Shown here in pieces: positions 19,694-32,500 of a stretch of DNA of 64,000 nt. The notes below the pieces were generated by a model. It was not told the DNA's origin, ran no database searches, and saw only the letters and a list, made by a program, of their open reading frames with translations. Each line of letters starts with the position of its first letter. Within the stretch, counting starts at the first letter, position 1. A program made the position numbers and the translations under genes. This stretch comes from Limnanthes douglasii subsp. nivea. Taxonomy: Eukaryota; Streptophyta; Magnoliopsida; Brassicales; Limnanthaceae. The stretch covers positions 316,092,893-316,156,892 of the forward strand of contig JAUPFV010000002.1 in the NCBI GenBank assembly GCA_036936605.1. Reading direction: 5' to 3'.

Positions 19694-22600
19694 AAATAAC
19701 TAAACTAATTTCACATATCCATCAAAACGGGTTAGAAATTCATATTATCTAGATAATTAAATTTATTTACTAGTCGAATATTGAAATTCTAAATAAACTT
19801 ACATAATGTTGGAAGATGATGTAAGCCCCGTACTTCTTATATTTATGATACAATTCCGGTACGTGGGAATTGGCGAGCGTAAAACACCTCATCCGAGGAG
19901 CAGTATGACGATGATAGTGCAACATTACTACTAACGCATGTTCTCTGCTAAGTACTTTGGGTAACGGGAGACCCTACATATGTGTCGTGACAATTATTTC
20001 ACATGCTACATGAAGTCAAATCAACAATAGCAATTTTTCTTAATGGTGGTGGTGATATGAGGGATGGTGGACGATCGCTTACCTTTATCATCGTCGACTT
20101 TGTCTTAACCATATCTAAAAAAAAACCAACTTATAAATGAATAATGTAGACAAAACAAAAATTTACCGATAGTTAAATATATTATATATTTTAAACTATA
20201 TATGCATTGTATTAGTGTTGCAAGATGTAAGAAACGAGTCAACTTGTACGAAAGAAAACAAATACACTAACAACAATCATATGATATATATATATAAAAT
20301 TTGGCTACAATTTTGCGCAAAAACATAATCAAATGCACATGCTACTTTATGGAAAAAATTATCACTTTCGCACAAATTATACGAAGAACGCTACAAATAT
20401 CGCGCGATATCCATGAAGAACATCAGATTCCATAAACCGTACTTTAAAATCCTAACTTCCTCAACTATTAACATTTTTATACAAAAATGCATTATAAACC
20501 CAACTCTATCACTTACAAATAATAATCAACAACTAAAACTGTAGGAAAATCAAAATTTTAAAAATCAAAATTTCAAAATTTAATAAACAAAATATTAAAG
20601 AACAAAAAAATAGAAAGTAGAAGTTTGATGAGATACCTTCATTTTAACTATGAAGTTCGATTTATAAAATAAGTAGTTTGAGATATGTGTATATGAAAAG
20701 GTTTTGAGAGCAATATGGAAGAAAAAGAAAAGATAGTGTAAGATTTGACGACATGTCACTTCACATCATATTTTAAACAGTTACGTCGTTACAAATTTAC
20801 GACGTTACATCGTCACGCCGTTACAGATTCACGCAGTTAGAGTTTCTTATCGTTACATAATATGTCACATTTAACACTATACCATATTTTTAATATATTT
20901 ATTAAATATTAATTTTCACGCGTCCAGTCGAATGCAGTAAATGAATATACATACATATATTTAAAAATATAATTGGGATATTAATTTGATATTTTGTAGT
21001 TTTATGTACATATTTTAAATATTTTATTAGATTTTTTAATTTATAGTTTTTAGATCTTTAAAGTTGTTGGCATCCGTAGATGTTTTGACTATCATGTATT
21101 TTAAATAGTTTATCAGATCTTTCAACTATATTAGATATTTAAAAAAAATTATTAGAATTTTTAGACATTAATATTTTTTAAATATTATATTTTTTAAATA
21201 ATTTATTAGTTATTTCAACTAATAGTTTATTAGATATTTCAACTACATATCTTTAGATGTTTAAACACTTTATTCGTTCTTCAATACTCTTAGATACATC
21301 TTCATGTAGTGATGAGTCCCTCTAGAGTCTTCTGCAATCCATTGAGGATATTTTGGAAACATCTGTTTGAGATTTTTTGGACTTTCCTTTCAGTTCTATT
21401 ATGAATATGGATTAAGAAAAAAGATTTGAAATATAGTGATTGTGTGAGAAGATAGTTGTGAGAATAATGAACAAAAAGTATAATGTTTACAGGATTTTGT
21501 TTATTTTGTCAATCGAATATCCGATTTGCAACCTTTTTATTTTATCAAATCAGATATCCGATTGATCAATTTTTTTGAGTTTCTTCTCTATTAATAAAGA
21601 AGAAACTCATCAATTTCTCATTCATCTAAAAACAATTATTCTTCAAAAGCTCTAAAGATCAACTACTACAATTACTAGTATAACCTCTCAAACCAAGACC
21701 GTCTTTGAAATTATACTTGTACAATCTTCAATCAAAATTCGTAGTCGGTCTACTCAATCAAGTTTGTTTGGTGGTTGAAGATCATTGGTGATTTAAATGT
21801 TTGATATACTTTTTCATTTGTATGATTGTTTGATATTTGTTTCATTTAATAGTTTTTTCATACTATAGTCTCTCAAGTCAAGGGAAATAAACTATGAAGC
21901 CTAATATGTAAATTTAAAATTAATGATCACCAAATTGAAATTGACATTCTTGTTAACAAAACTATGTCGTATTTAAGATAAATCATGATATTAACTTATA
22001 ATACACATTATAAGATAAATATATATCATCAAAATTATTATTATTATTCTCTTACAATGTGTATTATAGTTAATACCGAAGAATTCTCCGAAATAGACAT
22101 ACTTTTGTTGGAAAAAATTTATATTTAAATGTGGTGGTCATGAATTTAAACTTTATCCATTAAGCTACATAATTTTTTTCCTTAGTTTGAGAGATTTTAA
22201 TAGTTGTTTTGAGAGCTTTTATAAGAAAACTATTTATTAATTATGTTTGACAGTTTTTTCCTTGATGATATAGAAGAACTTCTGAATGAAACTCATGAGG
22301 TATATGAGGATGAAGAATTAGTTATATTAAAGATGAATTGTTTTATGATAAATCATATTTTAATAGATTTTTAGTGAGTTTGTAATAATATAGTTCAATT
22401 TGAGAACATTTGTACAGCTCGCGGCCCGCAAGAATATTAACGTGAAAGAGTTAAATTCATAAAATTTATTTTTTATCATTCGATCTTATAGTATAACAAC
22501 TTATCACATTTTTTTCACCACCTTTAAAATAACAATCTATAACAATTATTTTATCATTAATAATTATCAAAACAACACTTATAATATTTATAATCAAACC

Positions 22601-22829
22601 ATAATAATAAAACTATAATAAAAATAATATAATCATATATTATTCTTAAACCATAACATATAAACTATATAAGATTTGTTTATTAGATAATTGTTCCATA
22701 AATAATAAAATATTTAAAATTAACGGTTGTGAGGTTAATCTTACTCTGTTTTGCCATAACACTGACGGTTCTCATGTTGTAAATTTCGCACGGTATTTTT
22801 TCGTTGGTTTTACCGTATTCCGTTGTATT
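19694..22829. other. gene-free AT-rich interval
   Basis: No gene can be supported. A minus-strand frame readable from about 19980 down to 19800 (LPLPKVLSREHALVVMLHYH) is open but matches nothing I know. At 20770-20840 there is a short cluster of CG(T/C)CGTTAC-like words, including the palindrome GTCGTTACAAATTTACGAC-like core. The segment 21540-22410 is a diverged copy of the repeat at 2160-3400. Confidence 0.5.
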
Positions 22830-23285
22830 ATATTCTACTAAAATTTAATAATATGTATTATATTCCAATACTTTACAAAAAATTCACTAGGCAAAAAACC
22901 CAAAAATCCTTACAGATTTATTTAATTACGTTTTATACCATTATTTACTTCATGAAGTTGCAAATCAGAAAATCTACCATAACCTAACATTTTACTTCCT
23001 AAAACTCACTAAAATCATAAAAACTCAAAACTAACCAAAACTCTTTTTTTCAACTTTGTAAAATTTAAAAATAATTGCCGAAATGGTAACAAAACTTGTT
23101 TTTCTACAAACCAACATGGACATGAACCTTTCTGTCTTTCTGTTTTTCTTAAAAAGTGATTTTAAAAAATGATCAATTTCAGTCGACGATGACGTCCATG
23201 TGGTGTTTATCTTTATCATCTTGTCGAAGAAGATGAGACTTTTCGCTCGACAAATGACGGACACAATGACCTTGACGCCATGCCG

Positions 23286-23404
23286 TGGCGGACACGATGG
23301 TGTTGGCGTTATTGCATGACGGGCACAAGAGTCTGTCCGTCATGTGATGACGCTCAGGTTGCTGTTTCCGCCAGGAGATGGCATCAACACCATCGTGTCC
23401 GCCA
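23286..23404. repeat. GC-rich inverted repeat in copy A
   Basis: Arms 23286-23305 and 23385-23404 are perfect 20-bp reverse complements (TGGCGGACACGATGGTGTTG and its inverse) separated by 79 bp. The corresponding place in copy B also has an inverted repeat. Confidence 0.9.
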
Positions 23405-23815
23405 TGTCATTGGTGGACAGACCTTTATCATTTTTTTCTAACTTTTTAACATTTATCTTTTAATTTTGTCTTCTTTTGTAATTTTTAGTAGGTTATTACT
23501 TACTAAAGACTAATACTAACTAAAAACAATATCAATTTACAATAAAACAAAATACCCATTATGATTTGAGATGCCTTTCTAATAACTAAGATGTAATTTT
23601 TACTTTGCAAATAAGTTAAAGGATATATGATTAGGTGGTTTTAAAGGTAAAGAGTAACATTTTAATTAATAATGTTAATATTAACTTCTTTAGTTATAGT
23701 TTTAGTTCTTTTAGTTTTTGGTTGGAAAAAAAATATGTATAGAGAGAGAAAATAGAGACAAGGTAGAGAAATTGCAATTTTTTTTTTTGAAATTATAATA
23801 ATTTCTTATATTTAT

Positions 23816-24927
23816 GGGAATTGCTAAAAAAAAGCCAAAACTACTCTACGAAGTCACCTTTTTCTGTTTTTCAATATTTACAAAGTTGTCACTAGGCAAA
23901 AAACCCAAACAGTCCTTAAAAGTTCATTTAATTACGTTTTATCCCATTATTTACTTCATGAAGTTGCAAAACAGAAAATCTACCATAACCTAACATTTTA
24001 CTTCCTAAAACTCACTAAAATCATAAAAACTCAAAACTTAAACTAACCAAAACGTTTTTTTTTTCAACTTTGTAAAACTTAATAAAATGTTAACAAAACT
24101 TGCCGAAATGGTAACAAAACTTGTTTTTCTACAAACCAACATGAACATTGACCCTTGTATCTTTCTGTTTTTCTGAAAAAATAATTTTAAAAAGAAAATA
24201 AAAAAATGTCCGTTTCCGCCAGACGATGACGTCGAGGTGGTGTGCGTCGTCATCATCCTGTCAAAGAAGATGATATTTTCTGCCGGGCAAATGGCGTACA
24301 CGATGGTGCTGACGCCATTGCATGACGTACAAACCCTTGTGTCCGCCGTGCAATGGCGTACATACCTCTGTTTCCGCCATGCAATGGCGTCAGCACTATC
24401 GTGTGCGCCATTGCATGGGCGGACAGACCTGTATCTTTTTTTTCCAATTTTTTAACATTTATCTTTCAATTTTGTCCATTTTTGTAATTTTTTTAGTAGG
24501 TTATCATTTACTAAAGACTTATACTAACTAAAAACAATATAAATTTAAAGTAAAACAAAATACCATTATGGTTTAAGAAACCTTTCGAAAACTAAGATCT
24601 AAATATGTTTTTTTTTTTGCAAATAAGTTATTTAAGTGTTAGGTTATATGATTAAGTGGCTTTAAAGGCAATGGGTAACATTTTAATTGATAATGATAAT
24701 ATTAACTTCTTAGTTTTAGTTCTTTATGTTTAGAGAGAGAAAGTAGAGAGAAGTAGATAAATTGTATTTTTTTGGAAATTATGGTAACTTCACGGAGTAA
24801 TTTTTTTTATTTATATGATTTCGTGAAGGACAAAATCGTCAAAAAATATATAACTTAACGGAGTAATTTTTAAAATTCAAAACAAGGGACTTCACGGAGT
24901 AAAAATGACTTTTTTTTAGCAATTCCC
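23816..24927. mobile_element. 1.1-kb non-autonomous Mutator-like element (copy B) nested in copy A
   Basis: The ends are inverted repeats of about 40 bp starting GGGAATTGCTAAAAAAAAG on both sides. The 9-bp sequence TATATTTAT flanks it exactly (23807-23815 and 24928-24936), which is the Mutator target duplication size. It has no transposase. Inside lies a GC-rich hairpin (24290-24412) in otherwise AT-rich sequence. It inserted into an older copy of the same family. Confidence 0.92.
24290..24412. repeat. GC-rich 35-bp inverted repeat in copy B
   Basis: Arms 24290-24324 and 24378-24412 pair over 35 bp with two mismatches around a 53-bp loop. The loop itself contains further CAATGGCGTA and CCATGCAATGGCG words. 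A transcript across it would form a long near-perfect hairpin. Confidence 0.9.
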
Positions 24928-25263
24928 TATATTTATAGGATTTCGTGAAGGACAGAATCGTAATTTTTTTTTCACGAATTAAAAATAGTTTTTTTTAAAA
25001 TTTAAAATAAGAACAAAGTAAAAATAGTTTTTTTTAACAATTTCTTTTATTACATTATATATATTTCTAATAATGTTTTTGATAGAAGGTGATAAATTAT
25101 CTCAAATGACATAAAAACAATAATAAAAAGATCTAAAATCAATTTTATGTAAGATAAAAAAATCCGCCTAGATTTAGCCGTGCCCTCTTTCGCATCCGCC
25201 CCTTCCATCTTTTCAGTTTAACGGATAAGCTCTTCCTTGTGTGGCAGCTCCACCTGCAACTCC

Positions 25264-28200
25264 ATGGCTGGGATCACAACCAGCAATTCTCCCTTCGTCG
25301 CTCACACTAAAACCTCGCCGATTTCCCTCTCATCTCTCGGGTGCAAACTCGCCGGTCTCCATTACCGTCGCGTCAGCGTTTCTCTCGTTTCTCTCTCCTC
25401 TTCTATCCGAAGCAGCCTCACTATAACTGCCAGATTCGGCGGCGGTGGCGGCTCTCGCTTCTCGGACTCCGAAGATTCTAGGAGATTCCGGAAAAAGGAT
25501 TCCGATGACGATCAGGCTCTTGATATATCCACGATTAGGTAATCAATGATTGTTTCTCTTGCGTAGATGTGGTTAGGAGTTAATTTTTGGATTTCGTTCG
25601 TTGATATTGGAGTCCTGTTCTGGGTTTGGATTGAAACAGGTCAGATACCGTCAGACTCATTGATGGGCAACAGAATATGGTTAGTGCCTTTGTTTTCCTC
25701 TTAAATTTGTTTGAGTATGATTTTTACCTGTTTGGTAGCTGAGAAAGTGTTGTTAAGAATTCGGATCATTAGGAAATGGTATTGTGGCTATAGAGATATT
25801 TAAGTATGTTTTGAGTTCCTTTCTTCTATTTAAGAAACTAGTTGTTTATAGATACAATTGAATCTGTTCTTGTAGGTTGGTATAGTTTCGAAAAAGGAAG
25901 CCATTCAAATGGCTGAAGATACCGAACTTGATCTGGTATGTTATTCTTGACATTTTGAAGTTTATATGACAAATTCACTAATGCTAGTAGTAGGAATGCA
26001 TAATGAAGTTTGTGTTTCTGGTTTGGACTGATTAATTCCCCCATGTCGCAAGGTATTATCGTCAATGATTCATTTCATAATTGTTGAGTACGATAGTCTT
26101 GTAACTTTTATGTAAATTTGAGAATGTGTCTTGTAGATGTTGAGAGCCAGGAACATCACATATGATAACTCATATCTATTTTTTTTCTTTGATTATATAG
26201 TACACTTGTAAGTTAATCCCTCTATCTCCACCTAAATTTTAATTTAGGGTAGGTGAAATGATGCAGGATAGAAAGATGAGAAGTCCTAAAAAAACTACTC
26301 TAAAGAATCCTAATAGACTTGAAACTTTAAAGAGTCATTATGCGTCCTTATTATATGTTTTTGGGAGTTATAGCAGACCCTATAGATTCTATATATCTCC
26401 TATATAAAGGGTCTAGAGGTGTTTTGTATTGGCAGTTGAATTTGAATAAAGAAAATGAGTTTTACTCTATCCTGCGAAAGGAAACCTTGAGCGTGAAGCT
26501 CTAAATTAGGTGCGAAGCTCGTTGTTGGAGTGATTCCAACTCTATCTGTTTATTTCTGTCCTACGTCATAAAATAATCAAGACTTATTTTGCTAAGGTTA
26601 AGTTCAACTTATCACAGTCATAGCCATGTCCTTTTAAAAAAAAAAATTTCATTATACTTTCTTTTTTATAATCTTTAGCTTTTCAAGCACTTCACATGAA
26701 CCGATGCTAAATTATTTTCATGGTATCTATTCTTACAGGTAATATTATCCCCTGAGGCAGATCCTCCAGTCGTCAGAATAATGGACTACAGGTATGCTGC
26801 TTTAATTACCTTCAACTGGAATAGAAGTATAGGCTATGTATATGCGTGTAAGTGTGTTTTAGTCACTTGCGCTACGATGGTCACTAGATTAATCGCTTTA
26901 AAAATAATATACAGTATACCCTACTGCTTATAGAATCAGATGTTTTGTAGGTAAGGTGATGTGGAACAGGTTTAGTTAGGGTTTAGGCTAATGTGTGACA
27001 ACTTAAAAGCTCCAAAAGTCGATGCGATCAATGATTTACATAATCTCTTGCAAGTTTATTCATGTCCTTATTTCTTGACCCTGTTAACATTAAAACTATT
27101 GATGGACAATTACTTTTACAGTTTTACTGTCCTTGTAAATATCTGAAAGTAGAATTGCCATAACTTTTCCATCATTTTACCTATTGGTACAATATCTTCT
27201 GATTGCGCAGCCACTTTGCTTGATCGGTTTACTATTTGTAGATCGCTTTAGCTTTAATAGATACTGAAGGCAAAACTTTTCCTTTTTTCATTATTCACTC
27301 CAGTCTAAAGAAGTAAACAGCCAACTCTTTCTTTTACAAAATAAGAATTTGCAGGTTCAATAAATTACTTACTTAAATTGGACTTGTACATTTTCCAGTT
27401 ACAACTCAAAGCTCTATTGATGTATGTGTTTCTTTTTTCAGCAAATATAGATATGAACAACAAAAGAAGAAAAAGGAACAGCAAAAGAGAAGTATGGTGG
27501 ATCTTCCTTGTTTTAGATTTTCAGTTAGGGAGGTGCTAAAATGACATCGGTGGCAATGAAGCATCTTTTTTTATCCTATAAAATACTTTTGCTGCTTCAG
27601 CTTAACCATGCAAAATGACTTCAGCACTTCCCTGTTTTGTTTCTGTTATACATTTGAAAATTTGTAGCACGAAAGATAGTAACTAAATCTGCCATTCGTG
27701 TCAGCCAGTCGCATGGATTTAAAGGAGCTGAAAATGGGGTAAGCATTTTTTATGTTATTTTATTTGTAACTAACATCTAAAATATTATATGTTACTTTAA
27801 ACTCTAGAAAAGCTATGATTTTTGTTTAGACTTCTGGATGTAAGATTTCCCTTCAAAATTGTTTTTCATATAATTGGCAGTTATAATATTGATCAACATG
27901 ATTATTCAGTGCGTTTGAGAGCGGCACGGAAGTTTCTGCAGGATGGAGACAAGGTTGTTTGAGTTTTCCTATGATGTCAGCACTAGGTCTTACCTTTTTA
28001 ACTGGATATTAGAGCAAAATTGTATATATATTGAAAACATTGTGGCCAACTTCTTCAGGTTAAAGTGATAGTGAACATGAAAGGACGGGAAAATCAGTTC
28101 AAGAATATTGCTATCGAGCTTATTAAGCGTTTTCAGAATGATGTTGGGGAGGTATTAATCCCTCTTAATGTCTTCAGGTCTGAGAATTTATGGCTAACAA

Positions 28201-28932
28201 TTATCCTGTATCATTCAAAAGTTAATCTGTAAGATTATTTCGAAGCTGTTGAATGATACGGTAAACAATTAAATTTGCGTTTGGACATTTGCTTAAAATC
28301 TTAAAGCAGATTCCCACTGTTATTCAGTGCAAAGTCTTTATCAATCATCAGCCTTTGTCTTATTCACACCAAGTTTCTTATGGGTAACCATTCTTTTTCT
28401 CTTTCGGAGGAGAATTCGCAACAAATCTTTTTTTGTCATGTTACTTGATAATGAGTTTTTTACTTAGAGAAACTTTTTCATCACGGAAGAATATCTAAAT
28501 ATTTCACAAATCACATTCATGCACTACATGTAACTGCTTTAATATGCATGTGGGGATTTCAGGACATACTTTCTCGATATGTAGCATTACTACCTTACTA
28601 AAGCATGAGGAAATTAAATATGCACAATGATATACTTGTGTGCGCCTTGGTCTTCCTTATTTATATTCTAGACAGTTTATAAGTATTTTGTTTATTCTTC
28701 TTGTTTCTTTATTATAGAATTATTCGCAGCAGTTGATCATTACTCGTTATCAAAACTAATTTATTTTTGTTGCTGCTATGGTTTGCAGCTCGCTCAGGAA
28801 GAGAGCAAAAGCTTCAGGGAGAGGAACTTGTTTATGGTCCTGGTCCCGAACAAAGCGCTTCTACAAAAAGACCAAGAACTACCAAAGAAGAAAAACAAGC
28901 CATCTATAAATGAAGTCTCGACTGGAGTTTAA
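25264..28932 (+). CDS. chloroplast translation initiation factor IF-3
   Basis: IF-3 binds the small ribosomal subunit, keeps subunits apart and helps select the start codon; this form acts in plastids. Exons: 25264-25538, 25640-25679, 25876-25935, 26739-26791, 27442-27491, 27705-27738, 27881-27953, 28059-28151, 28789-28932, all GT-AG, giving 273 aa in one frame. Residues 1 to about 60 are Ser/Thr/Arg-rich like a transit peptide. The N domain follows (VRLIDGQQNM, VGIVSKKEAIQMA, DPPVVRIMDYSKYRYEQQKK). The linker is RMDLKELKMGYNIDQHDYSV and the C domain includes RKFLQDGDKVKVIVNMKGRE. The ATG at 25264 is preferred because it starts the transit peptide. It resembles Arabidopsis SVR9/SVR9L1 (AT2G24060/AT4G30690, by recollection). 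The 34-bp sixth exon is unusually short. Intron 3 holds an apparent solo LTR. Confidence 0.93.
26259..26616 (+). repeat. probable solo copia-type LTR in intron 3 of the IF-3 gene
   Basis: A purine-rich stretch (GGGTAGGTGAAA) precedes TGATGCAGGATAGAAAG. Inside is a promoter-like CTCCTATATAAAGGGTC, then TTGGCAGTTGAATTTGAATA and a G/A-rich tail, as in many plant copia LTRs. The right border is a guess and no target duplication was established. The intron is still flanked by good splice sites. Confidence 0.4.
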
Positions 28933-29587
28933 ATGTGCCAAAATGCATTGAGACGGATTTCTCCTAAAAATTCAAAAGCAGTTATGTTAGAGATTAAATG
29001 TTGTGTATAGGATTGGTGTATTAGAGGTCACGTATGTTTCAGTTATATAATTGTTCACTTGCAAATATAGTTTGGGTTGAGGGAAAGGGCGGTATGTAGA
29101 TGGGAAAGGGTTAACTCACGTACCAAACAGATTTGGACATGACTTCAATCCCAAGTTCTTACATTCAAAGCATTATCTCTTTATATGTTCTTTTTCTATT
29201 TTATTGTTGTTGATAACAGAACTGTTGAATTCAATATATTTAAATGACTAATATTATATCGCAAGTAACCATATAGATTGTAGTGTTGGAATTCAAGATA
29301 TAAAAAGGACAGATATTAACAAACATTAAAAATTCAACAGGAGAAACGTAGGAAGTTAAAAGAGGCGGGAAGAAGAGAAGTGGTTGGAATGTAAAGAAAA
29401 GAAGCTTAGCTTGATGGCAATGGAGACTGTGCAACTAACATCAACAGCATGTGGACACACACACACTTACACATTAGGTGTAATAAAGATAAAGATGGTC
29501 ACTCTTTTCTCCTTATAGCTCCAACATTCATTCATAAAACTCAAACATCTCTTATTCTAAGCCATTCCTAACTTCTCTCTCCTTACC
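28933..29587 (+). promoter_or_regulatory. IF-3 3' flank and CESA7 promoter region
   Basis: The 655 bp between the two plus-strand genes must hold the IF-3 terminator and the CESA7 promoter. ACCAAAC at 29122-29128 fits the secondary-wall MYB element ACC(A/T)A(A/C)(T/C) known from MYB46 targets, about 460 bp before the start codon. A CA-rich run is present at 29453-29466. A TATA box is not clear (CCTTATAG near 29512 is the best candidate). Motif matches this short are weak evidence alone. Confidence 0.35.
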
Positions 29588-32500
29588 ATGGAAGCCAGTG
29601 CAGGACTAGTCGCTGGTTCTCATAACCGCAACGAGCTTGTCGTCATTCAAAATCACGAAGAGGTTCATTCTTCGAATTTTGTTCCAACTAAGATACCGAC
29701 GTTGTCGTTTCTTGTAATCTAAAACTGTGTAATTTCTTTGTGGTGCAGCCGAAATCTTTGAAGAACTTAGACGGTCAATTCTGCGAGATATGTGGTGACG
29801 AGACTGGTATAACCGTGGAAGGTGATTTGTTCGTGGCATGCAATGAGTGTGCTTTCCCTGTTTGTAGACCGTGTTACGAGTACGAGAGGCGAGAAGGGAC
29901 CCAACAGTGCCCTCAGTGCAAGACTCGGTACAAGCGTCTCAAAGGTATTACTTTATTTCTTATTTTCGATAAAAATATTAACTTGTGTTGGGCTCTACTA
30001 ATACATACCACATCACATTTGAAATTTTGTAAACATGATCATTTGGGAGAGAGAATGATCCTTTTCTATTTGTGCTGTTGTTATAGGGAGCCCAAGAGTA
30101 GAAGGAGATGAAGATGAGGAAGATATTGACGATATCGAACATGAGTTCAACATCGAGGAAGAGCAAAACAAACATAAGCATATTGCGGAAGCAATGCTTC
30201 ATGGGAAAATGAGCTATGGTAGAGGTCCCGAGGATGAGGATAACTCACGGTTCCCATCTCGACCAGTAAGTTAAACTCATTACTTGTCATGAAAGCAAAT
30301 GCTTTGTTGGACACTAATGCTCTCTATTACAGGTAAGTGGTGAGTTTCCTATAGGAGGTTATGGTCATGATTCTTCGCTCCATAACCGTGTGCACCCCTA
30401 TCCACTTTCTGACTCTGGTATACCGTGTAATCTTCTTTTTAATAAAAAATTTATACGACCCTAAAAAATTCAGAGAAATAAGGCCGGTGTATGTTATACC
30501 TATATGTACTTATGCCTAACAGGAGGTGTAGGGTGCGACGATAAGAAAGAGGGAGGATGGAAAGAAAGGATGGATGATTGGAGACAACAGCAAGGAAGTC
30601 TAGGGCCTGAACTCGACGATTTTAATGAAGACGCAGGAATGTAAGGCTTGTTATTCTTATGTATAAATATCAAAGATTATGTTGATAACTCGAGTTAAGT
30701 GTTTAAGTATAAATCGTTGCAGGATTGATGAAGCAAGACAGCCTTTATCGAGGAAAGTGCCCATTGCTTCCAGCAAGATTAATCCTTACCGGATGGTTAT
30801 CGTGGCTCGACTAGTAATTTTGGCTTTGTTCCTGCGCTATAGGATTATGAATCCAGCATATGACGCAATCGGCCTCTGGCTAACATCTGTGATATGCGAA
30901 ATCTGGTTTGCCATTTCTTGGATTCTTGATCAGTTTCCCAAATGGTTCCCTATCGACCGTGAAACCTATCTTGACCGCCTTTCCCTCAGGTAAAAGCGAA
31001 CGCATGAATCATTCAAACCACCGTAAGTACTTCTAGTAATAGTCTCGTTATAATATAAATCTTACAATGCAGGTATGAAAGGGAAGGTGAACCGAACATG
31101 CTTGCTCCAGTAGATATCTTTGTGAGTACTGTGGATCCAATGAAGGAGCCACCTCTAGTAACTGCAAACACAGTCCTGTCTATCTTAGCCATGGACTATC
31201 CGGTTGATAAAACATCTTGCTACATCTCTGACGATGGTGCTTCAATGCTTACGTTCGAGGCCTTGTCTGAAACTGCTGAATTTGCTCGAAAATGGGTACC
31301 CTTTTGCAAGAAATTCAGCATCGAGCCTCGAGCACCCGAGATGTACTTCACCTTGAAGGTTGATTACCTCAAGGACAAAGTCCAGCCAACGTTTGTGAAG
31401 GAGCGCCGAGCCATGAAGGTGGTTAACACAATCAAATTCAATATATTCTATATTCGAATTAATATTCAATTGATTCTAATGTTGATTCTTTTAACAGAGG
31501 GAGTATGAAGAATTTAAAGTGCGAGTGAACGCACTTGTGGCCAAAGCTGGGAAAGTTCCTCCAGAGGGATGGATCATGGTAGATGGAACGCCATGGCCAG
31601 GTAACAACACCAAGGATCATCCCGGTATGATTCAGGTATTCCTTGGTCATAGTGGAGGGCATGATACTGAAGGGAACGAGCTTCCTCGCCTTGTTTACGT
31701 ATCCCGTGAGAAAAGACCTGGTTTCCAGCATCACAAGAAAGCCGGTGCTATGAATGCCCTGGTAAAAACTAACTTTCTAGTATATACTTTTCAGTTATTT
31801 TGAATTCGTTTATTGATCAAGCTACTCGGGGATGTTCTCAGGTCCGTGTATCAGGAGTTCTTACGAATGCGCCTTTTATGCTGAACTTGGACTGTGACCA
31901 TTATTTGAATAACAGCAAGGCAGCAAGGGAGGCCATGTGTTTCTTGATGGACCCTCAAATCGGCAAGAAGGTCTGCTTTGTGCAGTTCCCTCAGAGATTC
32001 GATGGTATCGATAGGCACGATCGTTACGCCAACAGAAACACAGTCTTCTTCGATGTAAGCCGCAACCTCAAACATAACATCATATCACATAGTTCTGGCC
32101 TCATTAATTTTAAAACACATTTTTCTTTACCAGATCAACATGAAAGGTCTAGATGGGATTCAAGGACCCGCATACGTGGGCACCGGATGTGTTTTTAGAA
32201 GGCAAGCTTTATACGGATATGAACCTCCAAAGGGTCCTAAACGTCCGAAGATGGTAACCTGTGGTTGTTGCCCTTGGTTGGGAAGCCGCCGAAAGAATAA
32301 GAAACATCATAAGAATACTGTAAATGTCGATAACGCTAGCGTTACGGGTCTGTCTCAATGTTATAAATATCCATATGGTTATTCTTAAACTTTTCCGAAA
32401 CTAACCTCAGAATCTGTCTGTGTATCAGTGGATATGAATGACAAGGAGATATTAATGTCAGAGATGAACTTTGAAAAGAAATTCGGACAGTCTGCAGTTT

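Larger units (their letters stand above)
22830..25050. mobile_element. older non-autonomous MULE-like element (copy A), interrupted by a related element
   Basis: From about 22865 to 23815, and again from 24937 to about 25050, the sequence is collinear with the nested element 23816-24927. Shared blocks include CACTAGGCAAAAAACCCAAA, TTACTTCATGAAGTTGCAAA and CATAACCTAACATTTTACTT. After the insertion, the right part resumes with AGGATTTCGTGAAGGACAGA, which aligns with GATTTCGTGAAGGACAAAAT inside copy B. Its own ends are worn (about 22830 and 25050) and no target duplication could be read. Confidence 0.65.

Noticed and set aside
4220..19752. TCTAG as the 5-bp target duplication of the minus-strand Tat element
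   Set aside because: TCTAG occurs before 4225 and at 19748-19752, but the LTR would then end in TTA rather than CA, and similarity to the solo LTR stops about 55 bp earlier.
19800..20110. Minus-strand gene starting MVKTKSTMIK near 20110
   Set aside because: Two open stretches can be read with a splice-like site between them, but there is no recognisable domain and the composition is not convincing.
24290..24412. CRISPR-like array or annotated miRNA gene at the hairpin
   Set aside because: There is no regular repeat-spacer structure, and CRISPR does not occur in plant nuclei. The hairpin lies in a transposon and a mature miRNA cannot be defined from sequence alone.
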